Below, piece by piece: positions 16,566 through 25,001 of a stretch of 64,000 bases of DNA (position 1 is the stretch's first letter; every line of letters begins with the position of its first letter). The position numbers and the translations under genes are program-made. Below the pieces are notes generated by a model. That model made no database searches. It was not told where the DNA came from and saw nothing but the letters and a program-made list of their open reading frames with translations. The stretch comes from Bacteroidota bacterium (GTDB taxonomy: Bacteria > Bacteroidota > Bacteroidia > Flavobacteriales > Flavobacteriaceae), in assembly GCA_023387965.1 (NCBI GenBank), contig JAEWHE010000050.1:1-64000 (forward strand), read 5' to 3'.

Positions 16566-19412
16566 TCAAAACCACTTTCGCGTAAATAAATTTACCAGTG
16601 TTGACGGGCTTAAAGTGACGATAAATCGGATTTTTTGATGGTAATTAGGTTGGGCAACTTCCCACCCGTTGTTTGAATAAACGGGGAAATAAAGTTCGAA
16701 ATAATCCGGAACGAGGTTGAGGCGAATGCCGTTGTCGTACACAAATTTTGGATCATTTTGGGTTTGTTTCACCAAACCAAAATCGGCATAAGCTTCTACC
16801 CAATTCCAAATGCTATAACCTGAATTTATCGTTGTAATCCATTGATTTGCAAATTGGTATGGAAGTTTTGATTTAAAACCACCTTCGGCTAAAATAAGTT
16901 GTTGTGAGAAAATTCCGCTACTTTCTGAACGACCATAATAATTGTAGTCAAATAAATAATCGGTTGGCCTGTCGAGTGCAAAACTGAAAAAATCCGAGTT
17001 TGTATTGTTGTATAAAAATGCTCCCGCAAAAGCCCGAATCGTGAGTTGTCGATTGTCGTCAAAGAGTTTTCGAACTTCCGTTTCTATCGAAATTTTACTG
17101 AATTTATTGGCAATTTGAAAATCAGTTGCAAAGTTCAAATGGTTGGTAATTTCGGTTCGGGTGTTGACGTATTTGGCATTAAAAACCGTGTAATTTTCGA
17201 GATTTTCGGTTTGAAAAATACTTTTTTCGCGATGTACCAAAACCTGCCGAAATTGTAGGGCTTGCTTGCGATTATCGCGAAAATCGCTCGGGCGAAAACG
17301 CAAAGTTACCGATGGATTTAACTTGGTGTAAGTGGCATCTGGAGCATAATGAAAATACGACGCACTTGCGTGATAACGAATGTGGAAAAGATTGCTGTTT
17401 CGGTTATATTGATTGACGGCAAACGAGGCAGAACCACTCAAAGTTTTGGTTTTGGTGGAAAACATTGGATTGACATCGAAAATAAAAGGTTTTTCTAAAA
17501 TGGTTTTGTTATGAAACCTGATTCCTGGCGTTAATCCGTCGTAGAAATTATAGCCAATCGTTGGCACGTAAAGGATTTGGTTGTAATAAGGATCTTCCAA
17601 ATCTTTCATAAAATTAAATTTTATCGGTCGATTTTGAGCCAAAAATCCTTTAAGCGATTTCCAATTGTTTCGCAAATTATATTCGGGAACTTCGTTATTT
17701 TGGTTGATTACAATTTTATCGGCACCATTTCGGGCAATGGTAAATGTGGAATCTTTTGAAACATTTTCCACCCAAAATTTACTCAAAATTTCTCCATCTT
17801 TCGTTGTAAAAATTGGAATAGGAACGTTTGTTCCGGTTTTATTTCTAAGTGTAAAAGTGATGCTGTCGTTAGTTTTTTCGACATCTTTAAATTTATAATC
17901 AACAACTTCTCGTGAGTCAATGAGTTTGCTAAAAAACCAGTCGATATTTTTAGGCGAATGAAATTTTAAGAAATATTCAAAATTGTGTCGGGTGGTGGAG
18001 TGGTCTAAATTTTCTTTGTAAAAATCCCGAATACTTTTTTCTACCGTGTTGTCATTCAGGTAATTATCTAAATATTTCAAACTCAATCCCGCTCGATATT
18101 TTGAAGCGATTTGTTCGTTAAATTTAATCAGCACATTTTTGGGTTCGCCTAACGCCTGATCAAGATTTTTTCGCGCCATCAACATGTAAAAGTAATTGTA
18201 TTGCTGGTTAAAATCGATGGTCGTCAAGTTGTATCCTTTCAACAATTTCCATTGCGAAATATTTCCCATCATTTTACTGTTTGGGTACAACTCGTCAATG
18301 TAGCTAATCATGGTGTAAATCTGGACAGCATCATAAACCCAATTGTCATATCGCTGGTTCATTTTCAGCGAGCTTTTGAGGAAATTATTGAGGTAAGTTT
18401 TTAAAAATTTTAGCTCAAAAAGAAACTGATCTGGAAACGGAGCCAAAAAAGCAGGCAATTGATTCAAGCCATAAAACGGATTTCGTTCATAATCCGTTTG
18501 TGAAACGGTAATTTTTTCAAAAGGATATTTGCCAATGAATTCGTCCACGTATTTCGTCACACGATCAATAATTAACGCTTTTTGAATGTCATCTAACTTA
18601 TCGTCTTTCAAATTTGTTTCGACCTTGATTACTTCGTTTTTATAACTCAAAAAAGAATTTTTGTTTTCGATAAAAAGGCTAAAATCCACCCGGTTTTTGC
18701 CCTGAAGCACAACCGATTTTTGATTGTCTTGGCTTTTTTCAGAAGTAATATCCAAGTCCGAAGTAAGCTTTAATTTTTCGGGAACATTGACTGTAACCTG
18801 AAAATCGGCAACGGCATTTGAGATGTCGTCCAAATTTTGGTTGCTGTAAATTACAAATTGATGATTTTCAAAACGAGCCGGATGCAAAAACCAATTTTTC
18901 AGGGTAAGTTCGCCTCTATCGTTCCAGCCGTATTTTGTAAATCTGTCTTTTGGAAAAATAATTTTGTAAGAAAAAATAATTTCAGTCGAATGATTTGGGG
19001 CTAATTTTTCAGGCAAATTAACTTCAATCACGTCAAGATGTTTATTGAAACGGTGCCAATTCAGCGGCGTATTTTTGTTGGAAAAAAATACAATCGTGTC
19101 TGTTTTTCCACGTTCAGATTCGTTGGCAAGGTGAAAACTTCGCACAAATTCGTCCGAAAACCTTCTGGCTAAAGGCGTTTCGCGATCAGAATATGCATGG
19201 TTCCAGTCATTTAGAACCACCGAAGTTAACGTGTCTTGGGATTGATTATGGTAGATTAGTTTTTGCCAAACCGTTGCAGATTTTTGGTCATCGCCAATAT
19301 TTACTACAATTTCCGAGCGATGTTGGGCTTTCGCTTCAAAAAAAGTAATGACAAAAAAGGTCAGGAGTAAAGTAGGGAAAATTTTCAATTTCTTATTCAA
19401 TAGCAATAGCAA
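16566..19412 (-). CDS. M1-peptidase-like protein with degenerate active site and C-terminal beta-barrel
   Basis: This 948-aa protein has a signal peptide (cleavage near AKAQ, residue 29). Residues 30-500 follow the M1 aminopeptidase/gluzincin fold, with DEFIGKYPFEKITVSQ and a region where GAMEN and HEXXH should lie. Neither motif is present: the helix that should carry HEXXH reads LKTYLNNFLKSSL, and the usual NEG helix reads NWVYDAVQIYT. Residues 620-948 alternate hydrophobic and aromatic residues and end in TRKWF, an outer-membrane beta-barrel signature with a terminal Phe. It is probably a non-catalytic surface-facing or periplasmic module tethered to the outer membrane. Confidence 0.75.
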   Translation of the reverse strand: MLLLLNKKLKIFPTLLLTFFVITFFEAKAQHRSEIVVNIGDDQKSATVWQKLIYHNQSQDTLTSVVLNDWNHAYSDRETPLARRFSDEFVRSFHLANESERGKTDTIVFFSNKNTPLNWHRFNKHLDVIEVNLPEKLAPNHSTEIIFSYKIIFPKDRFTKYGWNDRGELTLKNWFLHPARFENHQFVIYSNQNLDDISNAVADFQVTVNVPEKLKLTSDLDITSEKSQDNQKSVVLQGKNRVDFSLFIENKNSFLSYKNEVIKVETNLKDDKLDDIQKALIIDRVTKYVDEFIGKYPFEKITVSQTDYERNPFYGLNQLPAFLAPFPDQFLFELKFLKTYLNNFLKSSLKMNQRYDNWVYDAVQIYTMISYIDELYPNSKMMGNISQWKLLKGYNLTTIDFNQQYNYFYMLMARKNLDQALGEPKNVLIKFNEQIASKYRAGLSLKYLDNYLNDNTVEKSIRDFYKENLDHSTTRHNFEYFLKFHSPKNIDWFFSKLIDSREVVDYKFKDVEKTNDSITFTLRNKTGTNVPIPIFTTKDGEILSKFWVENVSKDSTFTIARNGADKIVINQNNEVPEYNLRNNWKSLKGFLAQNRPIKFNFMKDLEDPYYNQILYVPTIGYNFYDGLTPGIRFHNKTILEKPFIFDVNPMFSTKTKTLSGSASFAVNQYNRNSNLFHIRYHASASYFHYAPDATYTKLNPSVTLRFRPSDFRDNRKQALQFRQVLVHREKSIFQTENLENYTVFNAKYVNTRTEITNHLNFATDFQIANKFSKISIETEVRKLFDDNRQLTIRAFAGAFLYNNTNSDFFSFALDRPTDYLFDYNYYGRSESSGIFSQQLILAEGGFKSKLPYQFANQWITTINSGYSIWNWVEAYADFGLVKQTQNDPKFVYDNGIRLNLVPDYFELYFPVYSNNGWEVAQPNYHQKIRFIVTLSPSTLVNLFTRKWF

Positions 19413-19476
19413 TTTTAGTGATAATTGCGGTGAAAACCTAATGTTTTATTTTGGTGCTAGTTTTAAATGTAAAAAA

Positions 19477-19502
19477 AAACCGAGCAAATTATAGCTCGGT
19501 TT
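19477..19502. terminator. terminator after the TonB-like gene
   Basis: AAACCGAGC and GCTCGGTTT form a 9-bp stem 6 bp past the stop of the minus-strand gene at 19508; the minus strand continues into a long T tract. Confidence 0.85.
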
Positions 19503-19507
19503 AATTT

Positions 19508-19936
19508 CTACGAATCATCGTCTAAATAATATTCCATCCTGATTACAATCGGAATGTCAATTTCCAAAGTTACAGGACTCACACTCCCGTCGATCGTTCC
19601 GGGGCTCCATTTAGGCGATTTTTTTAAAACTTTTCCCAATTGCTTTCCAAACTTGTAGGCTGATTTTTTAGAATCTTGAATGGTTTCAATGTTAGTTACT
19701 TTTCCCTCTTTATCCACGGTAAACCGCATTTTAATAATTTCGGTTACATTTTCGCTCACATGACCAATGGCAATATTTTGCGAAACGTATTTGTAAAAAG
19801 CCTTCAAACCGCCTTCAAATTCTGGATTTACCACATTCTCATTCGATTGAAACCGAACCTGAAAAGTGCCTTTTTTTTGTGCCAAAACGTTAAAACAAAA
19901 CAAAATCAACAGCGAACAAAGAAGTTTTTTTGCCAT
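19508..19936 (-). CDS. secreted protein with TonB C-terminal-like domain
   Basis: This 142-aa protein has a signal peptide (cleavage near LAQ, about residue 20) and one globular domain. The segment MRFTVDKEGKVTNIETIQ and the following KSPKWSPGTIDG match the TonB C-terminal fold found alone in many Bacteroidota periplasmic proteins. It lacks the N-terminal membrane anchor and proline-rich linker of a working TonB. The tandem methionines at its start leave a one-codon choice. It lies a few bases after pepT, so the two are co-transcribed. Confidence 0.72.
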   Translation of the reverse strand: MAKKLLCSLLILFCFNVLAQKKGTFQVRFQSNENVVNPEFEGGLKAFYKYVSQNIAIGHVSENVTEIIKMRFTVDKEGKVTNIETIQDSKKSAYKFGKQLGKVLKKSPKWSPGTIDGSVSPVTLEIDIPIVIRMEYYLDDDS

Positions 19937-19942
19937 CACAAA

Positions 19943-21184
19943 TTATTTTTTCAAAGCCGTCAATTCCGCAATTTTCACAATCACATCCACCGCTTTCTGC
20001 ATGCTTTCCACCGGAACATACTCGTATTTTCCATGGAAATTATGACCACCAGCAAAAATATTCGGGCAAGGCAATCCCATGTAAGACAATTGCGAACCAT
20101 CCGTTCCACCTCTAATCGGTTTGATAATCGGTTCAATTCCCAACTCACGCATTGCTTTTTCGGCAATATCCACAATATGCATCACCGGTTCCACCTTTTC
20201 TTTCATGTTGAAATATTGGTCTTTAATTTCGGCAACAGCAATATCTCCACCAAATTGTTTTGCGAATTTCTTGTTGATTTTTTTGGTGATTTTCTCAATT
20301 AACTTTTTACGTTTTTTAAACTTTTTCTTGTCGTGATCGCGAATAATTAGTTCCAAAACCGTTTCTTCAATCGAACCATTCAAGTGATGAACGTGGAAAA
20401 ATCCGTCGTAATCCTTTGTTTTTTCTGGCACTTCCTTCTTCGGCAACTTCGAAATAAATTTATTGGCAATCAACATCGAGTTGATCATTTTTCCTTTGGC
20501 ATAACCCGGATGCACGCTTTTTCCTTTAAAAGTAATTTTGGCGCCAGCCGCATTAAAATTTTCATATTCAAGCTCGCCAATCTGGCTTCCGTCCATTGTA
20601 TAAGCCCAATCTGCGCCAAATTTCTCCACGTCAAATTTATGAGCACCACGACCAATTTCTTCGTCTGGCGTAAACCCAATTCTAATTTTTCCGTGTTTAA
20701 TTTCAGGATTGTTGATTAAAAATTCCATTGCCGTCACAATCTCCGTAATGCCGGCTTTGTCGTCAGCACCAAGAAGCGTCGTCCCGTCAGTAGTAATAAT
20801 CGTTTGACCTTTGTAAAGCAACAAATCGTCAAAATATTTCGGCGAAAGCACGATATTCTGCTCCTTGTTCAAAATAATATCTTCACCATCATAATTTTCC
20901 CAAATTTGTGGCTTCACGTTAGCACCAGTAAAATCAGGCGTTGTATCAAAATGCGACACAAATCCAATCGTTGGAACCTCATGATCCACATTGCTCGGAA
21001 GCGTCGCCATGATGTAAGCGTTTTCGTCAATCGTCACGTCTTGCAGACCAATTTTTTTCAGTTCTTCCACCAGTTGATTCGCCAAATCCCATTGTTTTTC
21101 AGTACTTGGCGTCGTGTCAGAATTCGGGTCAGATTCCGTATCAACAGTCACATAACTAATAAAACGGTCAATAATATGTTGCAT
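19943..21184 (-). CDS. pepT: peptidase T (tripeptidase)
   Basis: This 413-aa M20-family aminotripeptidase releases the N-terminal residue of tripeptides in the cytoplasm. Zinc ligands are visible: H78 and catalytic D80 in SHFDTTP, D in LGADDKAG, the Glu pair in PDEEIGRGA, and H in FAGGHNFHGKYE. GGTDGSQLSYMG completes the substrate site. The length is that of the family (about 410 aa). The lid domain (200-320) has a lysine-rich stretch, KKKFKKRKKLIEK. Confidence 0.95.
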   Translation of the reverse strand: MQHIIDRFISYVTVDTESDPNSDTTPSTEKQWDLANQLVEELKKIGLQDVTIDENAYIMATLPSNVDHEVPTIGFVSHFDTTPDFTGANVKPQIWENYDGEDIILNKEQNIVLSPKYFDDLLLYKGQTIITTDGTTLLGADDKAGITEIVTAMEFLINNPEIKHGKIRIGFTPDEEIGRGAHKFDVEKFGADWAYTMDGSQIGELEYENFNAAGAKITFKGKSVHPGYAKGKMINSMLIANKFISKLPKKEVPEKTKDYDGFFHVHHLNGSIEETVLELIIRDHDKKKFKKRKKLIEKITKKINKKFAKQFGGDIAVAEIKDQYFNMKEKVEPVMHIVDIAEKAMRELGIEPIIKPIRGGTDGSQLSYMGLPCPNIFAGGHNFHGKYEYVPVESMQKAVDVIVKIAELTALKK

Positions 21185-21267
21185 AAATTCAGTATAAAAA
21201 TTAGAGTGGCGAAGTTACAATTTTTTTACTTTTTCCCGCCGAAATCCTGCTTTTTTATTGCTTTTTT

Positions 21268-21417
21268 GGGAGCTATTTCCTGCTTTCCGCTACAATCTTG
21301 CCTCGCAAAATCTTTTTTTCCATCGCAAAAAAAAGGAGCTCCTCACGTCGCTCTTTTTTTGCGGGAAAAAATAGATTTTGCTTCCGCAAGGATTTCCGCT
21401 TCAATCAGGGCTAAAAC
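21268..21417 (-). repeat. dispersed hairpin-rich intergenic repeat, copy 2
   Basis: This is an inverted copy of the element at 16374-16525, sharing TCCTGCTTTCCGCTACAATC at one end and CGCTTCAATCAGGGCTAAAA at the other, plus the central stem. The two copies face each other across 4.7 kb carrying the M1-like, TonB-like and pepT genes. It occupies most of the 404-bp gap upstream of pyrD. Confidence 0.75.
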
Positions 21418-21452
21418 CGATGCGTCAAAAGAAATTTTAGTTCTTACAAAGT

Positions 21453-21510
21453 GATACTATCAAATGAGACTATCGCTGTTTAGAAAATGATACTATCAAA
21501 CGATACTATC
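21453..21510. promoter_or_regulatory. four GATACTATC palindromes upstream of pyrD
   Basis: GATACTATC occurs at 21453, 21489 and 21502, and a variant GAGACTATC at 21466. Each 9-mer is GATA-C-TATC, a palindrome about its central base. They form two pairs, each with 13-bp spacing, the pairs being 36 bp apart. The array lies 53-110 bp before the pyrD -7 element and looks like a set of operator half-sites for an unidentified regulator. Confidence 0.5.
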
Positions 21511-21562
21511 ATTTTCAATTTCCTTCCCATCTTTTCCCCTCCAAAAATAAATTTGAAATAAT

Positions 21563-21570
21563 TACTTTTG
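21563..21570 (+). promoter_or_regulatory. -7 element of pyrD
   Basis: TACTTTTG matches TAnnTTTG, 18 bp before the ATG at 21589. The predicted leader is therefore about a dozen bases. Confidence 0.55.
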
Positions 21571-21588
21571 CACAAACAACAACACAAC

Positions 21589-22614
21589 ATGTACAAGTCT
21601 ATCATTCGCCCGATTCTGTTTCAATCTGATCCGGAAAAGATTCATTATTTTACGTTTTCATCACTTCGATTTCTGAATAAAATTCCGGGATTTTCGAGTT
21701 TTTTTAAATCGCTTTACGAAGTAAAACACAAAAATTTAGAAACTGAAGTTTTTGGTCTGAAATTCAAAAATCCGGTTGGTCTTGCCGCAGGTTTTGACAA
21801 AGATGCGAAGTTGTACAAAGAATTATCAAACCTTGGATTTGGGTTTATTGAAATTGGAACCTTAACCCCAAAACCACAAGACGGAAATCCTAAAAAAAGA
21901 TTGTTTCGGTTAAAAGAAGATTCGGCAATCATCAACCGAATGGGGTTTAACAACGGCGGTGTTTTTGCCGCAGTTGAACGTTTGAAAAAAAATAAAAACG
22001 TTTTAATTGGCGGAAATATTGGTAAAAATAAAGTTACCGAAAATGAAAACGCAGCTTCTGATTACGAAATTTGTTTTGAAGCTTTATTTGATTACGTTGA
22101 CTATTTTGTGGTAAATGTGAGTTCGCCAAATACGCCAAATCTTCGGGCGTTGCAAGACAAGGAACCGCTCACTCAATTGCTTCAAACATTGCAAAATAAA
22201 AATTCGGCGAAAGCCAAACCAAAACCCATATTGCTAAAAATTGCTCCGGATTTAACTGATGAACAACTTTTAGACATCATCGATATTGTTGCCGAAACTA
22301 AAATTGCGGGTGTAATTGCCACGAACACAACTATTTCTCGCGAAAGTTTGCAATCTCCAAATCAAGTCGAAACGGGAGGATTATCTGGAAAACCTTTGGC
22401 AAAACGTTCCACAGAAATCATCCGTTTTTTATCGGAAAAAAGTAACAAAGCTTTCCCAATTATAGGGGTAGGAGGAATTCATTCTGCGGAAGATGCAATT
22501 GAAAAGCTCAATGCTGGCGCGAGTTTGGTGCAATTATACACCGGATTTATTTACGAAGGTCCAAGCTTAATCAAGAAAATAAACCGAAAAATTTTGGAGC
22601 AACGCTTGCGTTAA
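21589..22614 (+). CDS. pyrD: dihydroorotate dehydrogenase (quinone), class 2
   Basis: This 341-aa enzyme oxidises dihydroorotate to orotate in pyrimidine synthesis and passes electrons to membrane quinone. It has the N-terminal membrane-associating helices of class 2 (MYKSIIRPILF, PEKIHYFTFSSLRF). FMN and substrate segments are GLAAGFDKDAK, NRMGFNNGG, VNVSSPNTPNLR with the class 2 catalytic Ser, and a C-terminal IGVGGIHSAEDA. The start MYKS at 21589 is preferred to a frame 7 codons longer because the latter overlaps the promoter. The last 48 bp overlap the convergent DUF3307 gene. Confidence 0.95.
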   Translation: MYKSIIRPILFQSDPEKIHYFTFSSLRFLNKIPGFSSFFKSLYEVKHKNLETEVFGLKFKNPVGLAAGFDKDAKLYKELSNLGFGFIEIGTLTPKPQDGNPKKRLFRLKEDSAIINRMGFNNGGVFAAVERLKKNKNVLIGGNIGKNKVTENENAASDYEICFEALFDYVDYFVVNVSSPNTPNLRALQDKEPLTQLLQTLQNKNSAKAKPKPILLKIAPDLTDEQLLDIIDIVAETKIAGVIATNTTISRESLQSPNQVETGGLSGKPLAKRSTEIIRFLSEKSNKAFPIIGVGGIHSAEDAIEKLNAGASLVQLYTGFIYEGPSLIKKINRKILEQRLR

Positions 22615-23295
22615 CAGCGAAACTCCTATTGCAATCCCGAAACTCAAAAGCGTTCCAATCAACACATATTCTGTGAGTTTTCTGTCGCGTGCCATTCTTA
22701 AATCGCCAAACCTGAAAATTGACTTTGCGCCAAGCAAAAATCCTACCGCTTCGAAATGGCCTGTGAGAATAAAACACAGGATAAACCAGCGTTCTAAAAT
22801 GCCAATATAATTTCCTGCACTTTGTAAAGAATGTCCGGATTTGTCAGCTTCTTCGGGTGTCCAAATTGAAATTAATGTTTTGATTATGAGTGAAGTAGGT
22901 TTGCTTAAAAATACAATTCCTAAAATGACAATCCACAATTTTTTGTAGTTGATAAAAATTTCATTCAGATTAATTTGGCTATAAAAATAAGTCACAGCCG
23001 CCAAAACAGTAAGGTGTAAAAGTTGGTCGAGGAAAAACCACAATCGTGCTGTCTTTGGCGTTTGAAAGCGAAGTTTACTGACATCAATAGCAAAATGTAG
23101 CACGGTTATGATAACGGCATACGGAATAAATTTGGTATCCAAAATCCATAAAAAGCTAAGAATTCCGTGTAAAATACAATGTAAAATCAGGTAAATGCTT
23201 TTTTCTTTATGAGTTATTTTGTGCTTTATCCAAGAATTGGGTTGCAACAAAAAATCACCAACAAAATGCGCAATCAATAATTGTATAAAAACCAT
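22567..23295 (-). CDS. DUF3307 membrane protein
   Basis: This 242-aa integral membrane protein has about six helices. The N-terminal LLIAHFVGDFLLQPNSWIKHK with its HxxxDFxxQ motif is the DUF3307 signature. It follows the SatD-like gene by 4 bp, the usual pairing for this family, and its 3' end overlaps pyrD by 48 bp in convergent orientation. The function is unknown. Its partner has a DNA-binding C-terminus, so the pair may be a self-regulated membrane system. Confidence 0.85.
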   Translation of the reverse strand: MVFIQLLIAHFVGDFLLQPNSWIKHKITHKEKSIYLILHCILHGILSFLWILDTKFIPYAVIITVLHFAIDVSKLRFQTPKTARLWFFLDQLLHLTVLAAVTYFYSQINLNEIFINYKKLWIVILGIVFLSKPTSLIIKTLISIWTPEEADKSGHSLQSAGNYIGILERWFILCFILTGHFEAVGFLLGAKSIFRFGDLRMARDRKLTEYVLIGTLLSFGIAIGVSLLTQALLQNFSVYFLD

Positions 23296-23299
23296 TTTC

Positions 23300-23899
23300 T
23301 TACAAATTTTTTAATTTTTCTCGGTAAAAATCATTCAAATCCATGATGAGATCAAACTGGGCTCGCGATTTCCTTCTGCTAACTGCTGCTTGATTAATCG
23401 CTAATTTTTCGCCAATTTTTTCCTGCGAAAGTTGCGGATTTTCTAACGCAAATATCACAAATTCGGCGGTTTGAGAAGGCCAATTGTCCATAATCGTCGT
23501 CGCAAATCTTAGTAAAAGATTCATCTCCAAGTTCCAGTTTTCATCGGCAGAAGTAATGGCTAAAGTTTTACGTTCTTTTTTTAAGGTCTCAAAAGTTTCT
23601 CCGGAATTAATAAACGCCGTACCGTTACTTTCGGAGATTTTTTTGGCTTTAAAACTTTTTTCGCCCAAGCCAATACTCATTCTGGCGTCACATTTTATGC
23701 TTCGTAAAAACGATTTGATCCTGATGGCTAAAAAAAGAGCGTCTTTCGGTTGAACCTCAACTTGAAATTGATCGCCTCGAAAAATTTCCCAGTTTACAGG
23801 CGATTTCCCATATTGATTGAGCAATGATTTTAATCCGTCAAGCCAAGCGGGTTTGTTTTTTCGTGACTTAATGATATCGCCCAAAATTATTGCTGTCAT
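23300..23899 (-). CDS. SatD-like regulator with C-terminal helix-turn-helix
   Basis: This 199-aa protein opens with MTAIILGDIIKSRKNK and has NWEIFRGDQFQVEV, the SatD-family N-terminal domain, which resembles nucleotide-cyclase-like folds. Residues 150-185 (LSQEKIGEKLAINQAAVSRR) form a helix-turn-helix. It is the first gene of a two-gene operon with DUF3307. Four tandem inverted repeats lie just upstream of its promoter, making it the most likely protein to bind them. The ligand is unknown. Confidence 0.75.
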   Translation of the reverse strand: MTAIILGDIIKSRKNKPAWLDGLKSLLNQYGKSPVNWEIFRGDQFQVEVQPKDALFLAIRIKSFLRSIKCDARMSIGLGEKSFKAKKISESNGTAFINSGETFETLKKERKTLAITSADENWNLEMNLLLRFATTIMDNWPSQTAEFVIFALENPQLSQEKIGEKLAINQAAVSRRKSRAQFDLIMDLNDFYREKLKNL

Positions 23900-23923
23900 A
23901 TAATTCGTTAAAAATTATCAATA

Positions 23924-23931
23924 CGAATATA
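23924..23931 (-). promoter_or_regulatory. possible -7 element of the SatD-DUF3307 operon
   Basis: The minus strand reads TATATTCG, one base off TAnnTTTG, 25 bp before the ATG at 23899. The first operator-like repeat begins 15 bp further upstream, covering the -33 position. Confidence 0.35.
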
Positions 23932-23945
23932 CACAGATTTTTTAA

Positions 23946-24050
23946 ATTATTACGCTTTTATGTAATAATCTTAATTATTACGTTTTTATGTAATAACTTA
24001 AATTATTACGCTTTTATGTAATAATCTGTATTATTACGTTTTTATGTAAT
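23946..24050. repeat. four tandem 28-bp operator-like inverted repeats
   Basis: Units start at 23946, 23974, 24002 and 24030, an exact 28-bp period. Each carries ATTATTACG, a T-rich spacer and TGTAAT, so ATTAC and GTAAT arms form a palindrome. Units 1 and 3 read ACGC, units 2 and 4 ACGT, showing that a 56-bp pair was duplicated. Units are separated by only 4-7 bp, so this is not a CRISPR. It lies between the divergent SatD operon and HMG-CoA lyase gene. Confidence 0.85.
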
Positions 24051-24114
24051 ATCCGGTATTTCGTGTTGTTTTTAAAATTAAAAAAAACGATTTCGTAAAA
24101 AACATTTCTTTTTC

Positions 24115-24122
24115 TACCTTTG
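24115..24122 (+). promoter_or_regulatory. -7 element of HMG-CoA lyase gene, probable leaderless mRNA
   Basis: TACCTTTG matches TAnnTTTG and lies only 7 bp before the ATG at 24130, so transcription would begin at or next to the start codon. Confidence 0.5.
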
Positions 24123-24129
24123 AATTTCT

Positions 24130-24993
24130 ATGGAAGAAGTAAAAATAATCGAGTGTCCTCGCGATGCTATGCAAGGAATCAAAACATTTATTCCTACCGA
24201 AAAAAAAATTGATTACCTACAATCACTCTTACGCGTGGGTTTTGATACTTTAGATTTCGGAAGTTTTGTATCGCCAAAAGCAATTCCGCAAATGGCAGAT
24301 ACCGCCGAAGTTTTGGCTCAACTCGATTTGTCTCACACCCGAAGCAAACTTCTTGCCATCATTGCCAATACTAAAGGTGCCGAAATCGCTGCAGAACATT
24401 CACAAATTCAATATTTAGGTTATCCGTTTTCCATTTCCGAAAATTTTCAAATGCGAAATACCCACAAAACCATTGCTGAATCGATTGTTACTTTGCAAGA
24501 AATTTTAGAAATCGCCGATAAATCATCTAAAGAAGTCGTAGCGTACCTTTCCATGGGATTTGGAAATCCGTATGGAGACCCTTGGAACGTGGAAATTGTA
24601 GGCGAATGGACAGAAAAATTAGCAGGTTTTGGCGTAAAAATTTTATCATTAAGCGACACGGTTGGTTCTTCGACTCCTGAGGTAATCGATTATTTATTTT
24701 CAAATTTAATTTCGAAATATCCTCACATTGAGTTTGGAGCCCATTTGCATACCACGCCAGACAAATGGTTTGAAAAAATTGACGCCGCTTTCAATGCCGG
24801 ATGTCGCAGATTTGACGGTGCCATTCAAGGTTTTGGCGGTTGTCCGATGGCAAAAGATGATTTAACCGGAAACATGCCAACCGAAAAAATGTTGTCATAT
24901 TTTACTTCCCAAAAAATAACCACTCACACAAGCCCGATGAGTTTTGAAAGTGCTTATAACGAAGCAACAAAAATTTTTACTGTTTTTCATTAA
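24130..24993 (+). CDS. hydroxymethylglutaryl-CoA lyase
   Basis: This 287-aa TIM-barrel enzyme cleaves HMG-CoA to acetoacetate and acetyl-CoA, the last step of leucine degradation. The catalytic Arg lies in ECPRDAMQGI, metal-binding His residues in EFGAHLHTTPD, and the signature active-site loop is FGGCPMAKDDLTGNM with the essential Cys. Its length is slightly below the usual 300. No other leucine-pathway genes are adjacent. Confidence 0.93.
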   Translation: MEEVKIIECPRDAMQGIKTFIPTEKKIDYLQSLLRVGFDTLDFGSFVSPKAIPQMADTAEVLAQLDLSHTRSKLLAIIANTKGAEIAAEHSQIQYLGYPFSISENFQMRNTHKTIAESIVTLQEILEIADKSSKEVVAYLSMGFGNPYGDPWNVEIVGEWTEKLAGFGVKILSLSDTVGSSTPEVIDYLFSNLISKYPHIEFGAHLHTTPDKWFEKIDAAFNAGCRRFDGAIQGFGGCPMAKDDLTGNMPTEKMLSYFTSQKITTHTSPMSFESAYNEATKIFTVFH

Positions 24994-25001
24994 AATTTTT
25001 C

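Noticed and set aside
19676..20302. 208-aa plus-strand frame
   Set aside because: It is antisense to pepT and the TonB-like gene, with histidine- and phenylalanine-rich composition typical of a shadow frame.
16374..21417. Composite transposon bounded by inverted copies
   Set aside because: The enclosed genes are ordinary (pepT and others), no transposase is present, and further copies occur singly elsewhere.
23946..24050. CRISPR array
   Set aside because: The repeats are separated by only 4-7 bp with no unique spacers, and no cas genes are near; operators fit better.
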